Source: Boswellia sacra (Eukaryota > Streptophyta > Magnoliopsida > Sapindales > Burseraceae). Taken from it: 64,000 nt of DNA. Position 1 is the stretch's first letter. Each line of letters opens with the position of its first letter. Both the position numbers and the translations under genes were made by a program. Positions 1-10,220 of this stretch are shown in pieces. The stretch is taken from NCBI GenBank assembly GCA_013180625.2, contig SNVD02013945.1, positions 22,254 to 86,253 of the forward strand, given 5' to 3'. Under the pieces are notes generated by a model. The model saw only the letters and a list, made by a program, of their open reading frames with translations. It ran no database searches and was not told the DNA's origin.

Positions 1-1726
1 AAATAAAAGAACAGCAATGAGCCGAAGCACATGATAATGATGAAAGGTAGAACGAACATGAAGAAAACTTAGACCGGAGGAAAACTTACAAAACACAGAA
101 TCTTAATCTGCCGATCCCAATAGATGAATCAGAGGATAAACAAACAAGATCCACAACCCCTAACACGGAGAAAAAACAAGCGACAGAGGAGAGAGAGAAT
201 AGAGAGTGGGACTTGATTTGATTATGTAAAATGGTGCTGCCTCCTTTCCTTAGTTTAATAAATTTCACTAATCTCTACAATACCATCGAATTAAGGCAAA
301 GATTTAATTATTGCAAATGGAAAATTTTCAATTACCCTAGTATTTGAGAAATTACAAAACTGTCCATCATCTATTTATCAAATGCAATTACACCCATAAC
401 TTTTCATAAAATAAGTTATCAAACAACAGTTACACCAGTAACTTTGCATAAAGCAAGCTATCTAACAACAAAATATCTATTCTACCCTAATTGTGTTGTT
501 CTACACCTTAAATAGAATGATAAAAGAAGAAATTTTGGGTAGTTTCCTTTTAAATTCTTAATTAGTTTATAAAATAAATAAGGGAATGTTTTATAACTTA
601 TTTTATGAAAATTTATGGGTGTAACTGCATTTGGTAAACAAATTTTGTCCATTAACTACAATATACAAGTAAATCATTAGCCTCAGAGTACAAAATGAGA
701 TTAAAACAGATACAAAACCACCACAACCGATCACCTAAAAGAGATTAAAATAAAATTCTACAAAAAGTGAATCAAAATGAAAAGAAAAAAGTAAAACATG
801 AAGGTTCGACTAAATCTTATTAATTCAAAAAAAAAAAAGATACATTTAATGAAAGTAACATTGTGTACCTTTTAGAAATGAAATTGAATATTAGAAAACA
901 GCTTACAAAATTATAATATAATAAAATAAATAATAAACATCTATATATAAAAATGAGATAAAACATTATCAAAAATTTATTTTAACATGCTTCATATAGT
1001 AAAAATCAAATATTACTTGTAAAATAAGAGAAATTACATATGACATATGAGAAAATAAAAGCGACTCTAAAGTTTAGGAGGTACATTAAGTCTGGGAGCT
1101 TTGGGAGCGAAATAAAACATTATCGAATTTTTCCTCAACCTTTTTTAAGAATTAAACACAAAACCAAAAAAAAAAAAAAAAAAACCAAGAAAGGAAAAAA
1201 ATCAAATCCCCATAAGAATTTTACTTTGAGCTTGTGCCTGAATATTAGATGTTATAGTTAGGTGGTAGTGATTAGGTGAAAGATGGTAAAGTTTTTGATA
1301 GCTTTTGAGATACATTCAAGGATTTATTGAAATTTATCAAATCTAAAGGGGTTGAATAGATTTATTCAATATTATATTGGTTTTTTTTTTTTGTTGATAA
1401 CATAATTATGATAATATGGTGCAGGTAGATAATAGTAAGATTGCAAAACTATTGGATACATATGAATTTAACCCAACCTTAGTGATGGTAATGTAATTTT
1501 TCCCTTTTAAAGCATAACTTATTATACTCAATTGATATGCTTGTTTTGTTTAATTGACAGTTTTTTTTTCCTTGCGAAATTTGTGTTTGAGTGAAGTATG
1601 AAGGTATGTTGGATGTGCGATAGTTGTAAAACTCAAAAAAACTTTGAAATTTAGAAACATAAAGCGTAGAAGATCTAAGGGTGTTCACAGGTCAGGTCAG
1701 GTTTCGTAAAAAAAAAAAAAAGATTT
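1..1726. other. AT-rich intergenic DNA, no gene recognised
   Basis: I see no coding region with family resemblance here. The longest open frames are about 60-73 codons, biased by poly-A or poly-T runs, and resemble nothing I know. The stretch holds several homopolymer runs near 828-838, 1165-1182 and 1381-1391. It could be the flank of a gene outside the window on the left. Confidence 0.5.
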
Positions 1727-2098
1727 AGAAATCCAACAAACCAGATTCAAATTCCAGAATTATACAATTATAAAATAACAATCTTAATCCAACAAACTAG
1801 ATTTCAAATTTCAGAATTACACAATTATATGATAACAATCTTAATCCAAAAAACAGATTTGAAATTTCAGAATTATACAATTACAATCTTAATCCGACAG
1901 ACCAGATTTCAAATTTCAGAATTATACAATTATACAATTACAATCTTAATCCAACAAACCAGATTTTAAATTTCAGAATTATACAATTATACAATTACAA
2001 TCTTAATCCAATAAACCAGATTTCAATTTCGGAATCATACGATCATACAATAACAATCTTAATCCAACAAACCAGATTTGAAATTTCAAAAATTTCAG
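1727..2098. repeat. Minisatellite, about 7 units of 50-62 bp
   Basis: About seven consecutive units share the phrases AATCTTAATCCAACAAACC, AGATTTCAAATTTCAGAATT and ATACAATTATACAATTACA. Unit length varies because the ATACAATT piece occurs once or twice per unit. Copies differ by scattered substitutions and small indels, so it is an older array. I see no coding potential and no transposon ends. Confidence 0.85.
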
Positions 2099-3202
2099 AA
2101 GAAGAAATAGAATAAACTTGAATCATTACAAAAGCAAAACAAGTGAAGAATCAACTTAATCCAATTATTGTGATTTTCCAAATCTTTAGTAAGTAGAGCA
2201 AAGCCTTGGTTCCAACATTAAGAATGACAAAAACCCAACACTAAAAATGGGCACTAAAAGTCTAAATTTTAGATGTAAATAACTTTACCATTTTCAAACT
2301 TAATTTTAACAAAAACTTCATACAACTTTTTTAGACAATATAGCTACAAATAATCAAATTATTAAAAAGTCGAGAATGCATTAAGCTTTGAGATAGATTC
2401 AATACTTATTAGAGTTGGGTACATGAATCTTTTGTAAAAGGTACCCTCCTTTGCCATAAAGCTAGCATAATTGCAGATTTGCATAGCTCTCAAACTCCAT
2501 AAGGTTTCTCTTTCATAAAAGGGAAAAGCTAGCACTTAAAATTAAAAAACCATTTCTAATTACTCTCTTTATTTATTTATTTCATCTCCTTTAGCCTTTA
2601 TTGTCTGCCTCAGCTAGTATTAAAACTTTATCAAAGTTGGACGAAATCATTCATTGATCACATCAGCAAAATGTACAACAAATTTTTCAGGTTGAAAAAG
2701 AAATATTATAAATAAATTCATTCGTTTTAAAAATTCAAACCAAAGAAAAGAATAAACCTACTTGGGAATGGCTAAATTAACTGATTCACTTGTAAGGTAG
2801 AACATTAAAGCTAATTTCTAAAATCTAACGTCGACATTAGAATTACTTTTTATAAACTCTGAAGTGTACAATATGGATATTTATTTCTGTCTTAGCCAAC
2901 CAACACAGTTCAATCTCATATTGCTAGCTAGCTTACGCACCTAATATATTTTTTATTTTTTTATTTATTCATACGTAGCTTCCTGATTTGTATTATAAAG
3001 AGTTCTCATAGAAGATCAATTACACTGAAAGATAACCAAATTGCAGAAAAGGAAAGCTTTGTACCTGAGCGAAACAACGAAGAAGAAAGTAATAACAGGA
3101 AGGCAGTGTGTCGTTGCAGCAGCCAAAGTTGCAGAAGTGTGAATCAAAGCAACAGCATACAGGTCCAGCTAAAAATTATTCTGAAAAATTCGGAAAATTT
3201 GT

Positions 3203-3242
<40 letters not shown>

Positions 3243-4203
3243 GTCTAAAATTAAAAAGTGAATACATAAAAATTAAAAAGATACATGTCTAGGTTTTTGA
3301 CTTACAATCTGACAAAGTGAGCAGGCGAAAGAGGCAACCAATGGAAAGTTCCTAGGTAGCGGACGGTAACGGCCTGAGACGGTGGACGACAGCTGTGGCG
3401 CGGTGGAGCTCGAGCAGCGACAGAGGAGGGTGGAGCAGCGGAGGCAAGCTGCAACAGAGGACGTCCGGGACTTGGAGGAGTGCCGCAAGTGAGGAGGGCG
3501 GAGTTGGAGGAAGCCGTAACAGAGGATGGTGGAGTGCAGGCGAGAGCCGGCGACGGTGGAGTGGAGGAGACTAGAGATTTGGGCTTAGCAGATTAGGGTT
3601 TATGTACTATTGTTAAATTTCCAGGAGATCCATATCTATTAAAACTTATTAAAATCATTTGATTATTTACAAGTCCTTGTATTTCATAATTTTTCATTTA
3701 TTCCCCTATGCGAACATTACTAGATAAATATTAATTAGAATACAATAAAATAATTCTATTATCAGATCATTAATATTTATCTATTAAATTTATGTTTAAT
3801 TATCTATAGAATAATTATGAAGTAAAATTTAAAATTCAAATAATGAGATAAATATGTACTTAGAAAGTGTGTGTGGAGAGACTTTTTTTTTTTTGAGTGC
3901 ATATAAACCCTTGCTATATCAAAACAATCTGTAAAATTATCTTTTTTAACACAATATTTTTAAAGCATTAAATTAAACTATTGTTAAATATATCTTAGAA
4001 ATGATAAAGACAATGTAGTCACAACCATTCCAAGTGCTATGATCTAGATTGAGAATTTATGTATAAAGTTAGCCAAACAACCATTCCATATTATTTTTGT
4101 TATCATTTTGTTCCACCTTGATTTAATGTTGGTTGCATTTTCTTCCTGAGTGCTTCCATTTTGGTTTTGCTTTCAACGCTTCTATTTTCAAGACTTAGCA
4201 TTC
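2099..4203. other. Intergenic DNA with one GC-richer patch
   Basis: No recognisable gene. A GC-richer patch at about 3340-3590 stands out from the AT-rich surroundings. It has open frames on the minus strand (71 codons ending at 3273) but no family resemblance, so it may be an eroded exon or repeat fragment. An (AT)n run lies at about 3205-3238. Near 4010-4080 there is similarity to the intron of the GSTU gene at 21450-21510 (shared TCACAACCATT and nearby words), suggesting an eroded GST duplication continues here. Confidence 0.45.
3205..3238. repeat. (AT)n microsatellite
   Basis: An uninterrupted TA dinucleotide run of about 34 bp. Confidence 0.9.
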
Positions 4204-4323
4204 GGTTATTGATTGTAACTTATAAATTTGAGCCTTTGTTTCGAACTTTGGCGCGAAACCATCGTTTATTGATTGTAACTTAGAAATTTGAGCCTTTGTT
4301 TCGAACTTTGGCGCGAAACCATC
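4204..4323. repeat. Tandem duplication, 2 x 60 bp
   Basis: Two head-to-tail 60-bp copies share TTATTGATTGTAACTTA and GAACTTTGGCGCGAAACCAT and differ at very few positions. The near identity implies a recent duplication. No function is evident. Confidence 0.9.
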
Positions 4324-4831
4324 GTTATGAAAGTATCTTTTGACTTCAAGACTGAAGTTGTTAATCTAAGATTTCTTATTTGCTGGAAATTTGATGACAG
4401 GAAACTTTCATTGTGCCACTAAGCTATAAGCTTTACTTTATTATCATTGCAATTTTAATATGAATTTTATTTTATTTTATATATTTAATTATTCTCAATT
4501 TGTCTAAAGAAATTTGAGAAAAAGGATATTTTAGTTTGTGTTTTATTTGTTTGTGAATTTTGTATTTTTATTTTCAAAATGATTGAGGAATATATGACTA
4601 ATTTTGAATTATTTTAAACTTTAAATAGAATATGTGACTGATGTAATTTTGAAATGCATGGTAAAATATGCAGTATAGAAAATAGAATTTGAGTTCAGAA
4701 AAGAACACAATCTTGGTTCTTTCAATATAGATTATAAAATTCCAAAAATTCTTCTTAACTCTCATGTCGAAGTCATAAACCTTGGGAGGATAAGGCAATA
4801 ACTTGGAAACACTCCCCTTCTCGAAGCACCT

Positions 4832-5538
4832 AGGGATGGCAATTTTCCCCGTATGGTCTGGGTACCCGGATTTTCCTCGGTCAATCCAGGTGAAAAAGAT
4901 CTGGATTTTGCGAGGAAAAAATCCGAGTGCGGGGATTTTCAAGAAGAAATAGTCTAGGTGCGGTGCGGGTGTGGTATTGCAAATAAACCCCGCACCCGCA
5001 TAATTCAAGCCATTTATAAAATACACACACACACACACACACACACATGCACACACACACACGCACGCACACACACACACACACACCAAGACTTGAACCC
5101 ATGACTTAGAAGTTGAATTTTAACTATTAACCAACAAATCACATACCTTGTTACTATTAAAATTGGTAGACAAGTTTATTATGTTTTATATAATTTAATT
5201 AAAACTAATTAATCAAGTAATATATTGTGTATGAACTTAGGTGTTGAAAAACACATCATACAAGCTTTTCCACAACTATGAAGCACATCTTTATACCATA
5301 TTAATCAATCTTATTTTATTTGATTCATTTCAAAGAGTTACAAAAAAAAAGTACGAAAAAAGTGGGGAAAATCTGGGGTTTTTTTCGGGTGCGGTATGTA
5401 CAATCTCAAAAACCCGCAAATACCGGCACTAGAAAAAACCCGAAAAAATCCGGGAATTTTACGGAGACTGGGGGGAATTTTTTTGTCCGGTGCAGGTATA
5501 GAAATGCCAAACCCGCACTCGGATTTTGCCATCGGTAC
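4832..5538. mobile_element. Non-autonomous hAT-type element in GSTU pseudogene exon 2
   Basis: The insertion is flanked by the 8-bp direct repeat AAGCACCT (4824-4831 and 5539-5546), the size expected for hAT transposition. The ends are imperfect inverted repeats: TAGGGATGGCAA on the left and, read inward from the right, GTACCGATGGCAA. The subterminal regions are also inverted (GGATTTTC and GTGCGGG words on both sides). It encodes no transposase and contains a CA microsatellite. Comparison with the intact GSTU gene confirms that removing it and one repeat restores exon continuity. Confidence 0.85.
5023..5086. repeat. (CA)n microsatellite
   Basis: About 64 bp of CA repeats with a few interruptions (ATGCAC, ACGCACGC). 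It gives rise to long but meaningless open frames on the minus strand. Confidence 0.95.
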
Positions 5539-6005
5539 AAGCACCTATTGGCCCAAACAATAAGTTTGGAGCACTCTACTTCAATGGTGAAATTCCCATA
5601 CGTCTTATACGTGTAAAACCAACTTGTGAAGGGAATGAATGCCCCATCCATGAACCCAATTGTCTCCCCACCAAAGAAGTGCTTCTCTCCAAGCTCTTTC
5701 CCCATGGTTCTCATCAACTCTATCAACTCCTTCTTTGCTTTCTCTTTATCTTCTCCTTTACCCCTTAAAATCTTCTTCTCAATATTATGTGTCTGTTCAC
5801 ATGACACAATTAGGTTTATCTCGCTTGTTTATCAGTTTAATGAATAATATATAGTACTTAGCCAAAGAGACAAAATAAATAAATAAATAAATGAACAAAA
5901 AGAGATGTGCACAGAACTTACATTTTTGTCAGCATAATCAACGCAAAACTTTGCTTGAGATCTTTGGCAAAGATCAGACGGCAGCAAAGGAGACTTCTCA
6001 TGTCA

Positions 6006-6269
<264 letters not shown>

Positions 6270-6519
6270 TTAATGAACCAATATTGATTATTCATAACAC
6301 TGTCTACTAACTCTATGATGTCACCACTTATGGTGCAAGTGCATGCAAGTCTCTATTTCATCAAGTCATTGGATTAATTTTCTCCGCATTTATCGAAAAT
6401 TTGGCTTTTTGCTTGTTCCTTGCATACAAGAATCAAATAAAATGACATCAATTTGATTAAACAAGTCAAACAACTAATTCTTAATGGCTACTAGACTTTC
6501 AACCCAAATACAACACAAA

Positions 6520-6524
6520 GTTTA
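6520..6524. repeat. Target-site duplication GTTTA (left)
   Basis: The five bases GTTTA just before the LTR end TGTTGATG are repeated at 19154-19158 just after the other LTR end ATAACA. They mark the exact insertion boundaries of the Tat element. Confidence 0.9.
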
Positions 6525-7075
6525 TGTTGATGCACGATTTCCGGACGGTCGGGAAGCGGGTCGGAGCTCGAATCGTACGTCGGGTCCAATCCTGCGAGCA
6601 AAGAAAAATAGTCAGGGGTGCCGGCGGTGGTGCCGGGGAGAACCCTCCGACGCTCAAGTCAGTTTCCGGCACTCCGGAATTCTCTGGGAGAATTTCCTAG
6701 AGAGAGAAGCTCTCAAAAGTAAAGGAAATTTAGAGAGAGAATGAGTTCAGAAAAGTGTGCATACCTTGAGCAATAATTCGGAGGGTTTATATAGGAGTCA
6801 GGATGGGCCATTGTGGGACCCAGATAATGGGCCCTAAATAATGGGCTTCAGTAATGGGCTTACTGTATTAGAAATAATTGAGACAGGATGGGTCATTGTG
6901 GGATCCAGACAACGGGCCCAAATAATGGGCTTCAGTAATGGGCTTACTGTATTAGAAATAATTGAGTCAGGATGGGTCATTGTGGGACCCAGACAACGGG
7001 CCCAAATAATGGGCTTTAGTAATGGGCTTACTGTATTAGAAATAATTGAGGCCCAATATTGTTATGGCCATAACA
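6525..7075 (-). repeat. 3' LTR of the Tat element
   Basis: 551 bp, from TGTTGATGCACGA to ATAACA on the plus strand. Read on the minus strand, U3 begins with the 16-bp palindrome TGTTATGGCCATAACA (7060-7075). It continues through three tandem units of about 84 bp (GGGCTTACTGTATTAGAAA, GGTCATTGTGGGA) and reaches a TATA motif (minus strand of 6789-6796, TATATAAA). The 5' LTR has two such units, which with a 12-bp indel accounts for most of the length difference. Confidence 0.92.
6789..6796 (-). promoter_or_regulatory. LTR TATA box (TATATAAA) of the Tat element
   Basis: The reverse complement of TTTATATA gives TATATAAA between the U3 repeats and the U5 side. The same motif region in the 5' LTR at about 18948 reads TTTATGTA, so the upstream copy has lost the perfect TATA. 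Confidence 0.6.
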
Positions 7076-7096
7076 GTAGTCCCCCCCAGGCCCAAG
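7076..7096 (-). other. Polypurine tract of the Tat element
   Basis: Just inside the 3' LTR the minus strand reads GGGCCTGGGGGGGACTAC, a purine-rich run in the position expected for the primer of plus-strand DNA synthesis. Confidence 0.7.
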
Positions 7097-7180
7097 TTGA
7101 CCAATGGGTCGGCGTAGGGACTATTTAGTTGTTCTGGGCTATAAATTAAATGTATTAGGGTGCCGGCCCAAAGATGTGAT

Positions 7181-8591
7181 TGATACGTTCGAAACTAGCA
7201 AGTATACTAGTCGCACAAGTAATAAAGTGATGAGTAAGATATCGTTCCCACGAGGATTGATTCTAATTGAATTTGTTATTCGAAAGCAACAATAAACTAA
7301 ATGAGGTGGGTTTTGTTGATTGATTAACTAGATGAAATATTAATGCAAGTAAAGAATAACAAAACAGAAAGTTAATTGAGTGAAAAATCAATGAGAGAAA
7401 CCTGGTTAAGGGATCCTTCTCTACCAAGATATGGATTTGCGAATTAATCATAGAATTGTCATCCAATTACACCATTGAAATTATCAACCGTAGATAACAA
7501 CAAGCTCTGTTATCCCAATCTTTCCTTACTTTGTTGTTAAATAAAACAGGCTCTTTATTTAATCTCTATCCATTAAACAACCTAGAACAAGCTCTCTAAA
7601 TTTAATTCAATGGATGCATTACGATAAGAAAGATAGGTTGATCTAAGCAATAAACACACAAGCTCGGATTATTTAACTTAGGTTGTATTCTCCAATTGCA
7701 ATCTCTGATCACAATTTTGCTACTAAGGATTAGAAATTCAAGACAATTACGGATCAAGATTTCTAGTCTAGCAATAGACAACAACCAGATTATATTCAGT
7801 TGGCCATTCGAAATACAATCCAGCAAGCAATCATAAGCATTAGATATAGGAAAATACAAGCAACTTCAATTAGAGAATTGGATAACAACTTCTTGCACAA
7901 TCAACTTACAAAAACCATATCAGGGGCTTTGAAATCACCCTCAACCAATTCAGATTCAGTTACACATGTTTAAGAACGTGGTAAATACAATACAACATGG
8001 AGACATTCCAGAAAATGAAAGGGAAGGGAAAAACTTAGCAAATTTGATGTAATTCTCTTTGGATTGTAGTTCTTCCTCTTTCCAAGCTTCCTTTCTCCTT
8101 CAAGAACTCCAAGAGATGAAAGAATTCCAGAGCTGCAGCCTCCACCACGTTCTCCCCTCTTCAAGTTATGAAAATAAAACCCTAAAATGTGTTTAAATAC
8201 TCTGCTACAGTAACCTGCTACAGTGACCCGTATTATACATGCTACAGTGATTTGTGGAATTACATTTCTATACTTCTCACACTGTTTTGATTACAACTTT
8301 TGGTACACTGAATGGATTTATAAACCGTAAATTTCTCCAGAAAATAGACTTCGAGAGCTTTCCAACGGTATATAATATGTCATCGGGTTCATTGTATATC
8401 AATACAATTAAATCCGAGAAGATGGTTGACTAGCAGAGGTGAAAATGAAGGGTTTTACTCCATTTTTGTGCAAGTTACTCCAAAACTCCTACAAACATCA
8501 AAACCACATAAAACCATAAAAATACCAAGGAATATAGCAAAGAAACATGGACAAATTGATATGAAAGTAATACATAAATAGACACCTATCA
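7181..8591 (-). mobile_element. Nested solo LTR, Athila-like family
   Basis: A 1,411-bp LTR inserted in the 3' untranslated region of the Tat element. It runs from TGATACGTTCG to GACACCTATCA with the 5-bp TSD GTGAT at 7176-7180 and 8592-8596. Read on the minus strand it matches the LTRs at 44002-45415, 60123-61537 and 62948 onward over their whole length. With no internal region and one TSD, it is the product of LTR-LTR recombination after insertion. It is younger than the Tat insertion that hosts it. Confidence 0.95.
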
Positions 8592-8642
8592 GTGATTTAT
8601 TACACATGCATGCTTAGTGTGGCTTAAACCGTAAATTGGGTC

Positions 8643-8651
8643 TCTATATAA
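8643..8651 (+). promoter_or_regulatory. Candidate TATA box for the antisense ORF
   Basis: TCTATATAAGA lies on the plus strand, antisense to gag-pol, outside the nested solo LTR. A transcript starting about 30 bp downstream would reach a splice donor AAGTAAGT at 8763-8770. The matching acceptor would be TGACTGTGCAG, ending at 10220 just before the accessory ORF's ATG. Sequence reading only. Confidence 0.45.
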
Positions 8652-9014
8652 GACACAAGTGTTGGGGAGTAGGGTTTACTCAAAAATAGGAGAAAGCACC
8701 TTGGAGGCAAGCAGTGTAAGTGACCCCGGCAAACAGAACTCTTCAATCCGAGCAAGCCGCCACAAGTAAGTACTTTTTTTCTTGCGCATATACTTTAGAA
8801 TGCATGGATTAGGTTTAATTTTTGTGCTTATTATTGTCTTGTCTATTTTTTTTTTCAATGCAAAAAATCTGTACGGATCATGCCCTATGTGTGTGTGTAT
8901 GTGATTTGTGTGAGAATATGAAAACGTTTGCATGTGTTTTCCCTTGCGGGTTCGTGTGTGAAAGAAGAAGAAACATGAGTGTGTGTTCGGGTGTGAAGGA
9001 GGGAAAGTGAGAAT

Positions 9015-9655
9015 GTGTGTAGGAGAATCAGCCCGCATGGGCGAGCGGCGTGCACAGCATGTTCGCGTGGGCGAGCGGCTATGCATGTAGGACGACCGCA
9101 CGAAGTCCTTGGCGTGCTAGAGAGATCCTGCGAGGCCCTTGCGTGCGCAAGGCGACCTTGCGAGGTCCTGGGCTCGCGGGCGTGGCTTCGCGAGGCCCTG
9201 GGCGCGCGGGAGTGATCCTGCGATGCCCTGGGCTTGCAGGCGAAGTCTTGGGCGCGTGGGATCGATCCTGCGAGGCCCTTGTGTGCGCAAGGGCGAGAAG
9301 GCGAGGGCCTGGGCACGCGGGCACTTCTTCGCGAGGTCCTGGGCGCGCGGGCGAGCTGCTGCGAGGCCTTGGGCGCGCCGGCGAGCAGGCGAGGGCCTGG
9401 GCACGCGGGCACGTCTTCGCGAGGTCCTGGGTGAGCGGGCGAGCTCCTGCAAGGCCCTGGGCACGCGGGCGAGCTGCTGCGAGGCCCTGGGCGCGCGGGC
9501 GAGCTGCTGCGTCCCCCGGAGTCCCCTGGTGCGCGGGGGCGAGCTCCCGAGGCGCTGGGCGCGCGGAGGGCGAGCCCTCGAGGCGCTGGGCGCGCGGGGG
9601 CGGCGAGCCTGCGAGGCGCGGGCTGCGCTGCATGCGGCATGCAGCGTTTACGCAG
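9015..9655. repeat. GC-rich minisatellite, units of about 30 bp
   Basis: Repeats of GCGAGGCCCTGGGCGCGCGG followed by GCGAGCTGCT or close variants. Copies drift outward, so the regular core is about 9100-9600. It is strikingly GC-rich in an AT-rich window. All six frames stay open for long distances, giving spurious proteins of 200-250 residues rich in Arg, Ala, Gly and Pro. It lies in the presumed leader intron of the antisense ORF and in the 3' region of the Tat element. Confidence 0.9.
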
Positions 9656-9679
9656 CGTGCAGGGACCCCTCTGAAGAAA

Positions 9680-10105
9680 TTCGAGTCAATGCGGGGGCGT
9701 TTCAGCAATTTTTGGAATTTCATTTTTTTAACTGTGGGGGTGTTCCTGCAAAATTTAAAACCTTGATTTAAAATCGCGGGGGTGTTTTCGCGAAATTTCA
9801 AACTTTGATTTAAAAATCGAAGGCGTGTTTCCGCGAATTTTCAAACCTTGACTTTAATTCGTGGGGGTGTTTTCGCGATTTTTCAAACTTTGATTTTTTA
9901 TTCGTGGGGGTGTTTCCGCGAATTTTTAAACCTTGACTTTAATTCGCGGGGGTGTTTCCGCGAAAATTTCAAACTTTAATTTTTATTGCGGGTGTGTTTC
10001 CGCGAATTTTTAAACTTTAATTTTTATTCGCGGGGGTGTTTCCGTGAATTTTTAAACTTTGATTTTTTATTCGTGGGGGCGTTTCCGCGAATTTTCAGAG
10101 TATTT
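9680..10105. repeat. Second minisatellite, units of about 42-58 bp with internal palindrome
   Basis: Eight or nine units built from TTCGCGGGGGTGTTTCCGCG, then AATTTT, AAACTTTGA and TTTTTAT. Each unit holds a short inverted repeat (TTCGCG...CGCGAA), so each could form a small hairpin. Units degenerate from about 10090 onward. It directly follows the GC-rich array. Confidence 0.88.
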
Positions 10106-10220
10106 TTCGAGAGCTATTTTGGAAAACTTTCAATACATTCCCCCAGCATTTTTTTTTTCATCTCTTCCCTCCCTCAGTAGACTTGGTTTGATGACTAACG
10201 ACCCCTCTTTGACTGTGCAG

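Noticed and set aside
86..268. 60-codon frame on the minus strand near the left edge
   Set aside because: No family resemblance; could be part of a gene outside the window but cannot be supported.
3273..3590. GC-richer patch with a 71-codon frame
   Set aside because: No motif, low complexity in Ser/Arg/Cys, no splice context. Not called as a gene.
4598..5102. 163-codon and 73-codon frames starting in Val/Cys repeats
   Set aside because: The start is the CA microsatellite. The later part of the longer frame is the genuine GST pseudogene tail, already annotated.
6841..7128. 95-codon frame with three repeated blocks (MGFSNGLTVLEII)
   Set aside because: Translation of the 84-bp U3 repeat of the Tat LTR; 84 is divisible by three, so the frame stays open.
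8885..9801. Open frames of 200-250 codons on both strands (Arg/Ala/Gly/Pro-rich)
   Set aside because: They lie on the GC-rich minisatellite; all frames stay open because the repeat lacks A/T stops. No domain and no family resemblance.
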